A program made the translations under genes and the position numbers. Below the pieces are notes generated by a model. The model saw only the letters and a list, made by a program, of their open reading frames with translations. It did no database searches and had not been told where the DNA came from. From the NCBI RefSeq assembly GCF_014489555.1, contig NZ_CP060784.1, positions 3,932,501-3,996,500 on the forward strand: DNA of 64,000 nucleotides, written 5' to 3'. Source of the stretch: Hymenobacter qilianensis (lineage in GTDB: Bacteria > Bacteroidota > Bacteroidia > Cytophagales > Hymenobacteraceae). Of the stretch, positions 48,421-57,161 are shown in pieces (the stretch's first letter is position 1; each line of letters begins with the position of its first letter).

Positions 48421-49107
48421 ATGAACCTCAAACCCTTACTTCCGGGCTTGGCCTTGGTGCTTGCTGCCTGCGGCGATGTCAAAAACCCGAATGGCATGCC
48501 CGACGAGTCCACCAGCAACGCCTCAGCCCGGATAGTAACGGCCAACCCACCCAAACCTGACTCAGCCGCGGCCAAAACCGAGAACCCCGTGATGCCCGCC
48601 GACACCTCCGTTACGGGTGCCTGGCTAATCCTCGACGGCGCCCTGCGCAGCCACGATGCGCAGGTGCTTAACCAGCTCATGGACCCGGAATACGGCCTCT
48701 GGATTCTGGAGCAAGCCGGCGGCACACCCCGCGTGACGCGCGTAGCCGACGTGCAGCAGTTCCGCGACCAGCAGCAACAGCCACTTTTCGCGCTGGATAA
48801 AAAACTGATGACCTGTGCCGCGCCGCAGCCGGTAGCCGCGCTACCCTCGGCGAGCTGTCCGGGGGGCAAATTTGGGCAGGAAGGCTGCTTCGTGGGACCG
48901 TCCACTGCGTTTCGCGGGCTCGATTTCTGGGCGCAGGCGTCGGTGAAGGGAGGCAACCGCAACCAGGGCCAGGCGGCACAGGGGCGCACCGTTCGCTCGG
49001 TACTTCAGACGCGCACGGGCTACCAGTTTCACTTCGCCAAATCGGCGGGTGTAGGTGGCCGCTGGCGCCTGATTTTCGTTGATCTGCGCGGCGCTTGTCC
49101 TTCTTAA
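48421..49107 (+). CDS. Lipoprotein of unknown function
   Basis: 228 residues with a lipobox (LALVLAACGD, Cys17). A low-complexity Ser/Asn/Pro stretch (20-60) precedes a domain with ALRSHDAQVLNQLMDPEYGLWILE and an ending of VGGRWRLIFVDLRG. The pattern suggests a small alpha-beta domain of NTF2-like type, but I cannot place it in a family. Four Cys in the mature part (MTCAAP, SCPGG, GCFVG, ACPS) could form disulphides. Confidence 0.75.
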   Translation: MNLKPLLPGLALVLAACGDVKNPNGMPDESTSNASARIVTANPPKPDSAAAKTENPVMPADTSVTGAWLILDGALRSHDAQVLNQLMDPEYGLWILEQAGGTPRVTRVADVQQFRDQQQQPLFALDKKLMTCAAPQPVAALPSASCPGGKFGQEGCFVGPSTAFRGLDFWAQASVKGGNRNQGQAAQGRTVRSVLQTRTGYQFHFAKSAGVGGRWRLIFVDLRGACPS

Positions 49108-49155
49108 ATATGGCTGGGGGCTTTTTTAGGCCTAACGTAGCTTCATGAGCACAGT

Positions 49156-49208
49156 AAAAAGGGTTGCGGAAGTATGACATCATAGTCTATACTTCCGCAA
49201 CCCTTTAT
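49156..49208. terminator. Bidirectional terminator between the lipoprotein gene and hemA
   Basis: AAAGGGTTGCGGAAGTAT and its exact reverse complement ATACTTCCGCAACCCTTT flank a 13-nt loop, with A- and T-rich edges; serves convergent genes. Confidence 0.88.
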
Positions 49209-49227
49209 TGCAGTTTTAAACTAACTT

Positions 49228-50501
49228 TTATGCTCCAGCTTCTACCAGTTCGTCTTCCAGGGCAAACAGCTCGGTGAGCATGGCCACCAGCTGGTCAGCT
49301 TCCCCGCGTTGGCAGGCGGCTTTGAGCTGCACCACCGGCAGCTTCAGAAACTTCTGGGTCAGGGCCTTGGTGGCGTCATCGAGGCGGCTAACTTCCGCGG
49401 GGCTCATGTTTTTGCCGAACCGGTTTAGCTCCTGTTGGCGCAGCTGCTCCAGCGTCGTTTTCAGCTTCTGAATAACCGGCGACACTTGCAGATTGCGGCT
49501 CCACTCGTGCAGATCAGCCATGCTTTCGGCAATGATTTCGCGCACGTGGGACACCGCCGCCACCCGCCGGGCCAACGCCTCCGACGCCTTGTTCTGGATA
49601 GCGTCAATGTTATACACCAGCACGCCCGGCACCTGCTCAGCGGCGGCCGCAATGCTGCGGGGCACCGACAGATCAATGAAGAACTTGGGGCTCAGGATGG
49701 TCAGGCTGTCCAGCAGCTCGCGGGTAAAAAACGGCGATGGCGTGGCGATGGCCGAAATGACTACATCAGCCGCCTGCAAACCCTGGGTGAGGTGGGCAAA
49801 ATCCAGCACTTGTAGGCCGCACTCGGTGGCCAAAGCCTGAGCCGCGGCCGGGGTACGGTTGCAAATAGTGACCTCCGCAAAGCGCTTGCTCTTGCCAAAA
49901 TGACGGCAGATATCGGCCCCAATCTCGCCCAAACCAACAATCAGAACACGCGGCTGCGGAATATTGGCCGTCAATTCCTGCACCAGTTCCAGCGTAGCAT
50001 AAGACGTAGAAGCGGCGCCGTCGCGGAAGGCGGTTTCCTGCTGCACGCGCTTGTTGGCGGCGAATACGGTGTGTAACAGTCGATGTAAAAAAGGCCCTGC
50101 GACATTTGCTTCTGTCGAGCGCTGGTAGGCTCTTTTCACTTGGCTGCTGATCTGCATATCGCCCACCACCTGCGCGTCGAGGCCCAGGGCTACTTCAAAC
50201 AGATGCTGCACAGCGGCCGTAGCTGAGTTTAGGACAGTGAAGTAGGAAGAGTAGCTGCTCGCATCCATTTCCTTTAGGTCGCCTAAGGCTTCCACAATGG
50301 CGGCGCTGTTGTCAGTATCGGCAGTGTAATAAATCTCGGTGCGGTTGCAGGTACTCAGCACCAGCACGTCCGACAGGCCCAGGTGGTGGTGCAGCGTATG
50401 CAGCAGGCGGCAGCACGTTGCCTCATCCAGTGTCAGCAGCTCGCGAATGGCCAGGGGGCTTTTTTGTAAGAGAGACTGACGGCCTTAAAGGATTGTTTCA
50501 T
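49228..50501 (-). CDS. hemA: Glutamyl-tRNA reductase, one frameshift near the N-terminus
   Basis: About 424 residues after repair. The intact frame from 50367 (MLVLSTCNRTEIYYTAD) lacks the first 45 residues. Upstream, ATG at 50501 opens MKQSFKAVSLSYKKAP; at G5 50454-50458 a sixth G joins it to LAIRELLTLDEATC and on to LGLSDVLVLSTCNRTE with the catalytic Cys. The NADPH domain (VLIVGLGEIGADICRHF) and dimerisation helices follow. It makes glutamate-1-semialdehyde, the first committed step of C5 haem synthesis. The break in an essential gene is strong evidence for sequence error. Confidence 0.93.
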
Positions 50502-50765
50502 AGAGATTTGCCGGAACGAAGAAAGCAGCGAAAGGGGGGTTTGAACAACTACAATCTGCTGTTTAGCCTGGGCTTGGGTAATGGGCAGATAGTGGGCTCA
50601 AAGTTTCGCTTTGCCGGCGGCACATTCTATGACTTTACTCAGAGACTGTGATGATTACCGTCATATCCACGCACCTGAAGCAGTCCGTATTTTTGGTGTG
50701 GTAGCCGGTCGCTCAAACGCAGCTACGTGCGTGGCCGGCCCGGCTCTCGCTCATTTCACCGCCCA

Positions 50766-52249
50766 ATGCATATTCGCCTCTTTTCCCTGACGTCTGCGGT
50801 TCTCTTTTCGCTGCTGCAATTGCAATGCGGGGGCCAGCAGCAAGCGGTGACCACCCCGCCCGACCAGACAGCTGGTATCACCCAGGATTTGCCCCCCACC
50901 GAAACTCCAGTGGGTGAACTCATTCTGGCCCTGCTCGATACCACGGCCGCAGGCCCGGCGGCCGCAGACGAGCGTCTGGGGCTACAGACCGGGCCCCACG
51001 TGCGGGCATTTTACGGTGCGAGCCCCCAGCCCGTCTGGACGCAGCCCAACGACAGCCTAAGTGCCGAAGCCAAAGCGGTACTGGCCTTGCTCGGTGAAGC
51101 CCGCGCCTATGGCCTCCAACCCGAGTACTACGCTACTAATCAGCTGGTTGCCTTGCGTGACTCGCTACGCCTCCCGGCTGCTTCCGGCCCGCAGCAACGG
51201 GCGCGCCTTGACGTGCTTCTGAGCGACGCCGTGCTGCGCTTTATGCTCGATTTGCACCGTGGCAGGCTGCGGACGTACGTGGCATCTCCGCGGGAGAAGG
51301 CTTCCGGCCAGATTTTTCAGCCAGCCGATGTGTTGCGGGAAAGCCTGACAGCGGGCAAAGTGGCCGACGGCGTATTAGCGTGTCAGCCCCGGAACCGGGA
51401 ATACCGGCAGCTGCAGCAGGCGCTGGAGCAGTGGCTCAGCACGCCGGCTCCGCCCGACTCGGCTGCGCAGTTTCAGGCGCGGTATGAGCAGGTGGCCCTG
51501 AACTTGGAGCGCTGGCGGCAGGAGGCTATTTCGGACTCGGAATACCTGCTGATAAACCTGCCCGCGTACCGGCTGGACGTGGTGCGCGGCGACAGTGTGG
51601 TGCGACAGCACCGCGTGATTGTGGGTCAGCCCAAAACGCCCTCGCCTACCCTGAGCAGCACCATCGACCACTTTACCCTGGCGCCCGACTGGCATGTGCC
51701 CCGCTCCATTGCCACCAAGGAAATTCTGCCCATTCTGAAGAAAGACGTGGGCTATTTGGCCCGGAATAACTTCGCCCTGTACGATGAGGGCGGCCGCCTG
51801 CTCAGCCCGTACCAGGTCGACTGGCAGCAGGTTACGGCCAAGAGCTTTGCTTACACTATCCGGCAGTCGGCGGGCTGCGACAACGCCTTGGGCAACATTG
51901 TGTTTCGGTTTAAAAACCCGTACTCCGTGTATCTGCACGATACGCCCGTGCGGCAGGCGTTTACATATCCGATGCGGGCGCTCAGCCACGGTTGTATGCG
52001 GCTTCAGAACCCCATGCAGCTGGCAGCTTATCTGTTGGCGCGTGGGGGCAATTCAGGAAGCTACCGACCGAGGAGGAGTGCGCCCGCCAGTCGAAGCCGG
52101 AGCATGTTCGCCTCGCCAAGTCTATTCCGCTGCATGTGCGCTACTTCACCTGCGCCACCGAGAACGGCCAGCTTCGCTTTTACGCCGACATCTACCAGCG
52201 CGACAAGGCCCTCAGGCGAGCCCTTGCTGTGGTAGCGCGCGAGTCGTAG
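50766..52249 (+). CDS. YcbB-type L,D-transpeptidase lipoprotein, one frameshift
   Basis: About 494 residues from ATG 50766 (MHIRLFSLTSAVLF), with a lipobox-like LLQLQC. A scaffold domain with ALLGEARAYGLQPEYYAT precedes the YkuD domain: LVNLPAYRLDVV-like LLINLPAYRLDVVRGD, HVPRSIATKEILP and the active site SHGCMRLQNP. It cross-links peptidoglycan by 3-3 bonds or attaches proteins. The frame breaks at G5 52044-52048; a sixth G joins LLARGG to QFRKLPTEEECARQ and continues to the stop at 52249. Confidence 0.9.
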
Positions 52250-52285
52250 GATTCCTTTAACTGCATGATTTAAAACAGATTGCTT

Positions 52286-52301
52286 CATGATTTAAATCAT
52301 G
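52286..52301. promoter_or_regulatory. FNR/Crp-like palindrome upstream of UspA gene 2
   Basis: CATGATTTAAATCATG is a perfect 16-bp palindrome with the core TGAT-N4-ATCA shared with FNR boxes. A partial copy CATGATTTAAA lies at 52264. The centre is 135 bp before the UspA start at 52429. Confidence 0.55.
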
Positions 52302-52428
52302 GACGTGGGCGGACGCATTTTCGAATTTTGTATCGCTGTTTGACCACGCTGGTTGAGTTCACGCCGCAAAAAAGCCCCCCAGCACTTGTTTTCGGCCTGT
52401 CTCACCTCACCAATCTAAGCCTGTAGTC

Positions 52429-53294
52429 ATGACGTTGAACCTCGCTCAGTCTGCACCCACCACCGTACCAGCTTCCGACAAGCCGGCCCTGACGCTGATT
52501 GTGCTGACTGATTTCTTTCCGGCCGCGCATCGGGCTATTCAGTACGCGGCCGAGCTGGCGGCGCCCCTCGGAGCCAGGTTGCTGCTGCTGTACGTGCGCG
52601 ACGATTCGCAGCTCGACAGCAAGCTCGCCCCCGACGACAGCAAAGAGCGCGACCAGGATCTGCGGGCCGCCGTGCGGGCGCTGGCCGACGAGCTGTACGT
52701 GCCTACTACCATCGAGATGGTAGCTGATCTGCAGCTTTCTACGGCCGCCGATCTGGCCAAGCGGCACGCGCCGGCGCTGTTTGTGCTGGGCCGCGCCGAC
52801 GAAAGCCTGAACGAAGCCGAAGTGGGGGTAGCGGTGCTGGAAGTGCTGCGCGGGGGCCTTTACCCCTGCTGGTAGTGCCCGAAACGTATCAGGGCTCCTC
52901 CACTCCGACCCAAGCCGTGGTGGCCGCCGACGGCGAGCCATTCACCCTGGATAAGCCCTTGGCTGCCTTACAATTAATAGCACAGCTAGAGCCGCGCATG
53001 ACCGTCGTGACGGTGTCGGGCATTGCAGACAACCAGGCCTGCGCTACGTCGCTGCGCCAGGTAAAAGCCAGTGGCCTCGCCGATGCAGCCAGTCATGTTA
53101 CGCTGGAAGCCATCCGGCACGCCTATCCGGTCGAGGGCCTGTTCAAAGCCATTACGCTTACCAAGGCCGATCTGCTGATTCTTGTTGCCCGCCGACGCAG
53201 CTTTCTGGGCACTATGTTTCACCGCAGCGTCACGAACCGGCTATTGCGCACTTGCCACATACCCATGCTGGTATTGCCCGCCATCGACGGCTAA
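52429..53294 (+). CDS. Universal stress protein, tandem UspA, one frameshift
   Basis: About 288 residues after repair. Domain 1: TLIVLTDFFPAAHRAIQYAA and LLLLYVRDDSQL. The frame breaks at G5 52852-52856; a sixth G joins VLEVLRGG to PLPLLVVPETYQG and then domain 2 (MTVVTVSGIADN, ADLLILVARRRSFLGTMFH, CHIPMLVLPA). The RRxxFLGxMFHxSVT ending is shared with the UspA at 54.4 kb. A FNR-like palindrome lies upstream, suggesting low-oxygen control. Confidence 0.85.
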
Positions 53295-53346
53295 CCTACT
53301 GAGCAGCAAGGCCACCTGATCTGAACTAACTATTCTTTCTACTGCT

Positions 53347-53568
53347 ATGAACAAGCAAATCAAGTATCCCGCTCTTCACTCAACATACCCCTCGGGTGCG
53401 CGGGTGAGCCGGTCAGCGGCCGGTTCGCGCGGCCGCCAGCGCATTATCCCTTCCCAAGACATGCTAACCCGTCCGGAAGCAAATCATCAACTCAATGACA
53501 TGGTTACGGAAGCGGCGGGCCTGGCCCGAAACAAAGACGCCTGGGGTTACTACGCCGGCTCATTCTAA
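53347..53568 (+). CDS. Small orphan protein
   Basis: 73 residues, ATG 53347 (MNKQIKYPALHSTYPSG). Basic first half rich in Ser, Arg and Gly, then a short helix-prone part (QLNDMVTEAAGLARNKDAW). No domain recognised. It follows the UspA gene by 52 bp and is closed by a terminator 16 bp after its stop, so it is likely a real, co-transcribed gene. Confidence 0.6.
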   Translation: MNKQIKYPALHSTYPSGARVSRSAAGSRGRQRIIPSQDMLTRPEANHQLNDMVTEAAGLARNKDAWGYYAGSF

Positions 53569-53583
53569 ACACCAGTTTTAAAC

Positions 53584-53621
53584 AGAAAAAGCCCCCCAGA
53601 TTTGTTCTGGGGGCTTTTTTA
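53584..53621. terminator. Bidirectional terminator between the orphan and SDR genes
   Basis: AGAAAAAGCCCCCCAGA / TCTGGGGGCTTTTTTAT arms with one bulged base and a TTTGT loop. Confidence 0.92.
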
Positions 53622-53630
53622 TGAGCAACG

Positions 53631-54395
53631 TTACTGCGCCAGGTAGCCGCCATCCACCACGATGGCCTGGCCAGTTACAAACGATGCTTCGTCGGAAGCC
53701 AGCCACAGCAACGCGCCCGTTATTTCCTCGGGCTTGCCCAGCCGCTGCATGGCGTGCTTGGCAGCAATTGCGTCCTGCAGATCCTTGTGCGCCTCGTCGA
53801 TGCCTGCTTTGGTGAGCATGGGCGTGGCAATGAAGCCCGGACAAACCGCATTTATCCGAATGCCCTGTGGCCCGTATTCCAGGGCGGCGGTTTCGGTCAG
53901 GCCGATGAGGCCGTGCTTGGCCGCCACGTATGCCGATGCGCCCGCAAAGCCCACTTTCCCCAGAATAGAGGCCATATTGATAATAGAGCCCCGCCCCGCC
54001 GCTACCATCGCCTGCAGCTCATACTTCTGGCAATACCAGGCGCCGCTCAGGTTGATATTGATCACGCGCTGCCACTCCTCATCGGGGTAATCTGCGCTGA
54101 AGGCGGAAGCGCCGCCTATTCCCGCGTTGTTAATTGCCACGTCGAGCCGGCCGAAGGTGTCGAGGGTTTGGTGAATGAGATTTTGCACGCTGGCCGATGA
54201 GGCTACGTCGCAGGCAATAAACACGCTTTTGGGTCCTAGGGCGCTCAGCTGCCGGGCCACCGCCTCGCCTTCCTCCGCCGACACGTCGGCGACTACTACG
54301 TGGGCGCCCGCTTTTGCAAACGCTTCCGCGGCGGCTCTCCCGATGCCGGAAGAAGCTCCCGTAATCAGCACAACTTGATTTTCAAATGATGGCAT
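53631..54395 (-). CDS. SDR family NAD(P)-dependent oxidoreductase
   Basis: 254 residues, classical short-chain dehydrogenase. The cofactor motif TGASSGIGRAAAEAF (G-x3-GxG), DVSAEEGEAV after strand 2 (favouring NAD by the acidic residue), NNAGIGG, catalytic Ser in NMASILG and Tyr-x3-Lys in YVAAKHG are all present. The C-terminal part ends VTGQAIVVDGGYLAQ. The substrate is unknown. It is read towards the orphan gene and stands 47 bp after the next UspA gene on the same strand, so the two may form a unit. Confidence 0.92.
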   Translation of the reverse strand: MPSFENQVVLITGASSGIGRAAAEAFAKAGAHVVVADVSAEEGEAVARQLSALGPKSVFIACDVASSASVQNLIHQTLDTFGRLDVAINNAGIGGASAFSADYPDEEWQRVININLSGAWYCQKYELQAMVAAGRGSIINMASILGKVGFAGASAYVAAKHGLIGLTETAALEYGPQGIRINAVCPGFIATPMLTKAGIDEAHKDLQDAIAAKHAMQRLGKPEEITGALLWLASDEASFVTGQAIVVDGGYLAQ

Positions 54396-54442
54396 ACAGA
54401 ATACAGATGATTAAAAGGCCAGTTATACTATTAAGCTGATAG

Positions 54443-55315
54443 TTAATTCATTAAACTCATGATGCGGGGCAGGCTTCTGGCCACGCCGCGGGGTTCGCGC
54501 TGAGCGGGCAATACAAGCACCGGAACCGGGCTGTGCAAAATCATTTGCGCCGTTACGCTGGTATGAAACAGCCTTTCCAGAAAGCGGTGCCGCCGCGCAA
54601 TCATCACCAGCATATCGGCCCCCAGCTCCGATACGGCCTGCAGTATGCCCTCGCCCGCGTGGGTATGACACACATGGTAGGGGCGCACCTGATGGGGAAG
54701 GTCGCGGGTAAGGCCGGTGTTCTCCACCGTCTGGAGCGCGCGCCGGGTGGTGTGGCGGGTAGCCGACTCGGTGATGTGCGCCACCGTCAGATCAATCTGC
54801 AAAGCGTTGAAGAAGTCGCGGATGGGGGCCACATGCTCACCCAGCTCAAACCCGTCGCCATCGGCGGCCAGCAGTATGCGGTGCGGCACTCTGGCCGGCG
54901 GGGCATGCGGAGGCACTATTAGCAAAGGGTAAGGGCTGATTTTCAAAAGATTGAGTGCGGTGGTTGTCACCAGCACATCAGGCGTATCTTCGTCGGGCGG
55001 CCGGCTCAGCACAATCATCAGCGGATTATGCAGCCGGGTGCTTTCCAGCACGGCCTCTTCCACGCGGCCCGAAGCTACTTCTGCCTCCGCAGACACGGGC
55101 AGGTCACGGATCAGGTGGTTAAGCGCCAGATCCGTTTCCTTCCTGGACCTGACTGTCACCTCACCCGTCAGCAATTCCGGGTCGAGCAGGGAAGTGCGCT
55201 CTACATGCAGCAGCACCAACCGCGCTCCGAGAGGCTGCGCGATGGCAGTGGCGAAGGCTAAGGCCCGGTTTGAGCCGGCGAAAAAATCGGTCAGGATAAG
55301 CAGGGCAGGCTTCAT
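54443..55315 (-). CDS. Universal stress protein, tandem UspA
   Basis: 290 residues, ATG 55315 (MKPALLILTDFFAGSNRALA). Two UspA domains: the first has LGARLVLLHVERTSLLDPEL, the second LLAADGDGFELGEHVAPIRD and DMLVMIARRHRFLERLFHTS with the final PVPVLVLPAQ. Clear nucleotide-binding Gly motifs are missing. It resembles the UspA at 52.4 kb in its second half and in the LTDFF start, so the two are paralogues. A TGAT-N4-ATCA box lies 85 bp upstream. Confidence 0.9.
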   Translation of the reverse strand: MKPALLILTDFFAGSNRALAFATAIAQPLGARLVLLHVERTSLLDPELLTGEVTVRSRKETDLALNHLIRDLPVSAEAEVASGRVEEAVLESTRLHNPLMIVLSRPPDEDTPDVLVTTTALNLLKISPYPLLIVPPHAPPARVPHRILLAADGDGFELGEHVAPIRDFFNALQIDLTVAHITESATRHTTRRALQTVENTGLTRDLPHQVRPYHVCHTHAGEGILQAVSELGADMLVMIARRHRFLERLFHTSVTAQMILHSPVPVLVLPAQREPRGVARSLPRIMSLMN

Positions 55316-55378
55316 AACTATCTAACGCTTAGTTAAAAAACCAAATCTGCTATTTCAACAGGACATATGCCATGTGGC

Positions 55379-55406
55379 AAATCATGATCAGCCATGATTT
55401 TTATCA
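55379..55406. promoter_or_regulatory. FNR/Crp-like box upstream of UspA gene 3
   Basis: TGATTTTTATCA at 55395-55406 has the TGAT-N4-ATCA core. It overlaps an inverted repeat AAATCATG-N6-CATGATTT (55379-55400). The centre is 85 bp from the UspA start on the minus strand, the same distance seen for the operators of the cbb3 genes. Confidence 0.55.
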
Positions 55407-55528
55407 GCTCCCTAAGGCCGTAATACTCAGCCCTGAGCTAATCAGGCGTCGGCGACGGGCACCGCGAGGCCTTTGAGTTGTTGATAAGCCGCTGGAAATA
55501 ATCAGCCCGATGCTTCACTCATTTATCA

Positions 55529-55570
55529 GCCCCCCCCAGCAGTCGTTAAACGGATCTGGGGGCTTTTTTT
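55529..55570. terminator. Terminator-like hairpin at 55.5 kb
   Basis: GCCCCCCCCAG and CTGGGGGCTTTTTTT arms with a 16-nt loop and a T7 run on the plus strand. No plus-strand gene ends just before it, so its target is unclear. Confidence 0.6.
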
Positions 55571-55646
55571 GAGGTATTTCTCCGGAACGTATTCAGCAAC
55601 GCAGTGAACACTGAAAGGCAAGAACTCAATCCCACTTGTTAAAGCG

Positions 55647-55757
55647 GTTACCCAAACGATGCAGAGACTCGTATTTGCGTCTCGTCGTTCGCGCCGCACA
55701 CACGACGTGTTCAAGGACGAGACTCCAACTATTGCGTCTCTACACCGTTCGGGTAAC
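55647..55757. repeat. GAGACGCAA-family inverted repeat
   Basis: GTTACCCAAACGATGCAGAG at 55647 pairs with the complement at 55736-55757 (19 of 22), and inner GCGTCTCGTC / GACGAGAC segments pair as well. It shares the TTGCGTCTC word with the hemF repeat. Confidence 0.8.
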
Positions 55758-55889
55758 TGCTATGGCCTTCAGGTAGCCGGAATTGCGTTTTAACCCGGGA
55801 AACTTGCCTGAAACACTTTCTCAGGCCAGATGCTTCTATACTACGCTGCCAGTGGTGCGTATAAGGTTCTGTACATCTGATTATTCGCT

Positions 55890-57161
55890 TTGCCGACTCC
55901 TACTCTTCTGTTTTATATTCTGCTCAGCATCAACCTCGTGTTGATTGGGTGGCTGCTGTGGCGCTACGTGCAGGAGCGTCGTTTCCGGCGCCTGCCTTAC
56001 ATTGCTCCGGCCGTGCGTGACTGGGAGCAGCACCAACCCGATCCTTCGTCGCCGCTGCGCCACCGCATTGCCCTGGTAGGCGACCTGGGCGCCGTAGCCA
56101 CCGACGGCCGCGACCCGGTACTGAACCTGCTGCACAGCTGGCTGGAGGAAGCCGGCGCCAACAGCACTGTGGTTATACTCGGCGATAATGTATACCCGAC
56201 GGGGCTGCCTGCCGAAACGTCCATCGGCCGAGCGGCGGCGGAGCGACGCCTGGATATTCAGCTCGATGCCTTGCGCTATCCTGGTCGGGTGGTGTTTTTG
56301 AGTGGTAACCATGATTGGAATAAAGGCCGCAGCGACGGTTTTCAGTATCTGCTGCGGCAGGAAGCCTACGTGCGCGAGCATTTGCCCGCTGCCCAATATT
56401 TGCCCCCCGGCGGCTGCCCCGATCCCGTAACCGTGCAGTTGGCCGACAACCTGCTGCTTGTGGTGCTCAATACGCAGTGGTGGGTGCAGCACGGCACGCG
56501 CCCGCTGGGAGCAGCCTACGGCTGCAAGGCCACAGATAGCCGCATGCCTTTTCAGCAGTTACAGTTGCTGCTCGACGCCAACCGCCACCAGCAGATTGTG
56601 GTGGCCGGGCATCATCCGCTGTATTCCAACGCCATGCATGGGGGGCAATTCACGACCAAGCAGCACGTATTTCCGCTCACGGCCGTTCATAAAAGGGCGT
56701 ATGTGCCGCTCCCGGGCGTGGGCTCCCTGTTTCCGATATATAGGCGCATAGTGGGCGCGGAGGAAGATATGGCCCATCCGCGCTACCGCAAAATGCGCCG
56801 CCGCCTGCTGCGCGTGCTGCACCAATTTCCCAATATCATCTACGCCGCCGGCCACGATCACAACCTGCAATATTTTGCCTACAAGAATGGCCACTACTTA
56901 GTCAGTGGCTCGGGCAGCAAAACGGCCTATGTGGGCAAGGGCGGTAAAGCAACCTTCACGCACGAGCACAAAGGTTTCTTCACGCTGGACTTTTACGAGA
57001 ACGGGGAAGCCTGGCTACGCACGCTGGAGCCCGGGAACGCCGACGGCACCGAGCGCGCCCCCGAACCATTTCGGCGGCGCTTGCTAAGCAGTCTGGGGGA
57101 CATTTCCGGCGCGGCGTCTACTCCGACGCGGGCGTCAGCACCTGCAAGCTCCGCGGATTAA
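55890..57161 (+). CDS. Membrane-anchored metallophosphoesterase
   Basis: 423 residues. A single N-terminal helix (LLFYILLSINLVLIGWLLW) anchors a calcineurin-like phosphoesterase domain: ALVGDLG (Asp motif), VILGDNVYP (GDN), LSGNHDWNKG (GNHD), VAGHHPLYS and YAAGHDHNLQYF (GHxH). The start codon is TTG at 55890, the only start that keeps the helix. The substrate is unknown. In other Bacteroidota, as I recall, this domain is joined to the domain seen in the two kinase-like lipoproteins at 22-25 kb and to a beta-barrel. The 3' end overlaps the convergent lipid-kinase gene by 44 bp. Confidence 0.9.
   Translation: MPTPTLLFYILLSINLVLIGWLLWRYVQERRFRRLPYIAPAVRDWEQHQPDPSSPLRHRIALVGDLGAVATDGRDPVLNLLHSWLEEAGANSTVVILGDNVYPTGLPAETSIGRAAAERRLDIQLDALRYPGRVVFLSGNHDWNKGRSDGFQYLLRQEAYVREHLPAAQYLPPGGCPDPVTVQLADNLLLVVLNTQWWVQHGTRPLGAAYGCKATDSRMPFQQLQLLLDANRHQQIVVAGHHPLYSNAMHGGQFTTKQHVFPLTAVHKRAYVPLPGVGSLFPIYRRIVGAEEDMAHPRYRKMRRRLLRVLHQFPNIIYAAGHDHNLQYFAYKNGHYLVSGSGSKTAYVGKGGKATFTHEHKGFFTLDFYENGEAWLRTLEPGNADGTERAPEPFRRRLLSSLGDISGAASTPTRASAPASSAD

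Larger units (their letters stand above)
55316..55889. other. Intergenic region between divergent UspA and phosphoesterase genes
   Basis: About 570 bp holding the FNR-like box, the hairpin at 55.5 kb and the inverted repeat at 55.65 kb. Short frames only; no gene supported. Confidence 0.6.

Noticed and set aside
50418..50651. 77-codon open frame on the plus strand
   Set aside because: Overlaps the repaired N-terminus of hemA on the other strand; no domain.
8562..53294. Calling the 14 broken genes pseudogenes
   Set aside because: All breaks are single-base losses, mostly in G/C runs, each with intact conserved sequence on both sides and no second lesion except in the permease; essential hemA is among them.
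57090..57161. Possible further frameshift at a G5 run near the end of the phosphoesterase gene
   Set aside because: A sixth G would give a different C-terminal tail, but no conserved sequence supports either reading, so the frame was left as it stands.
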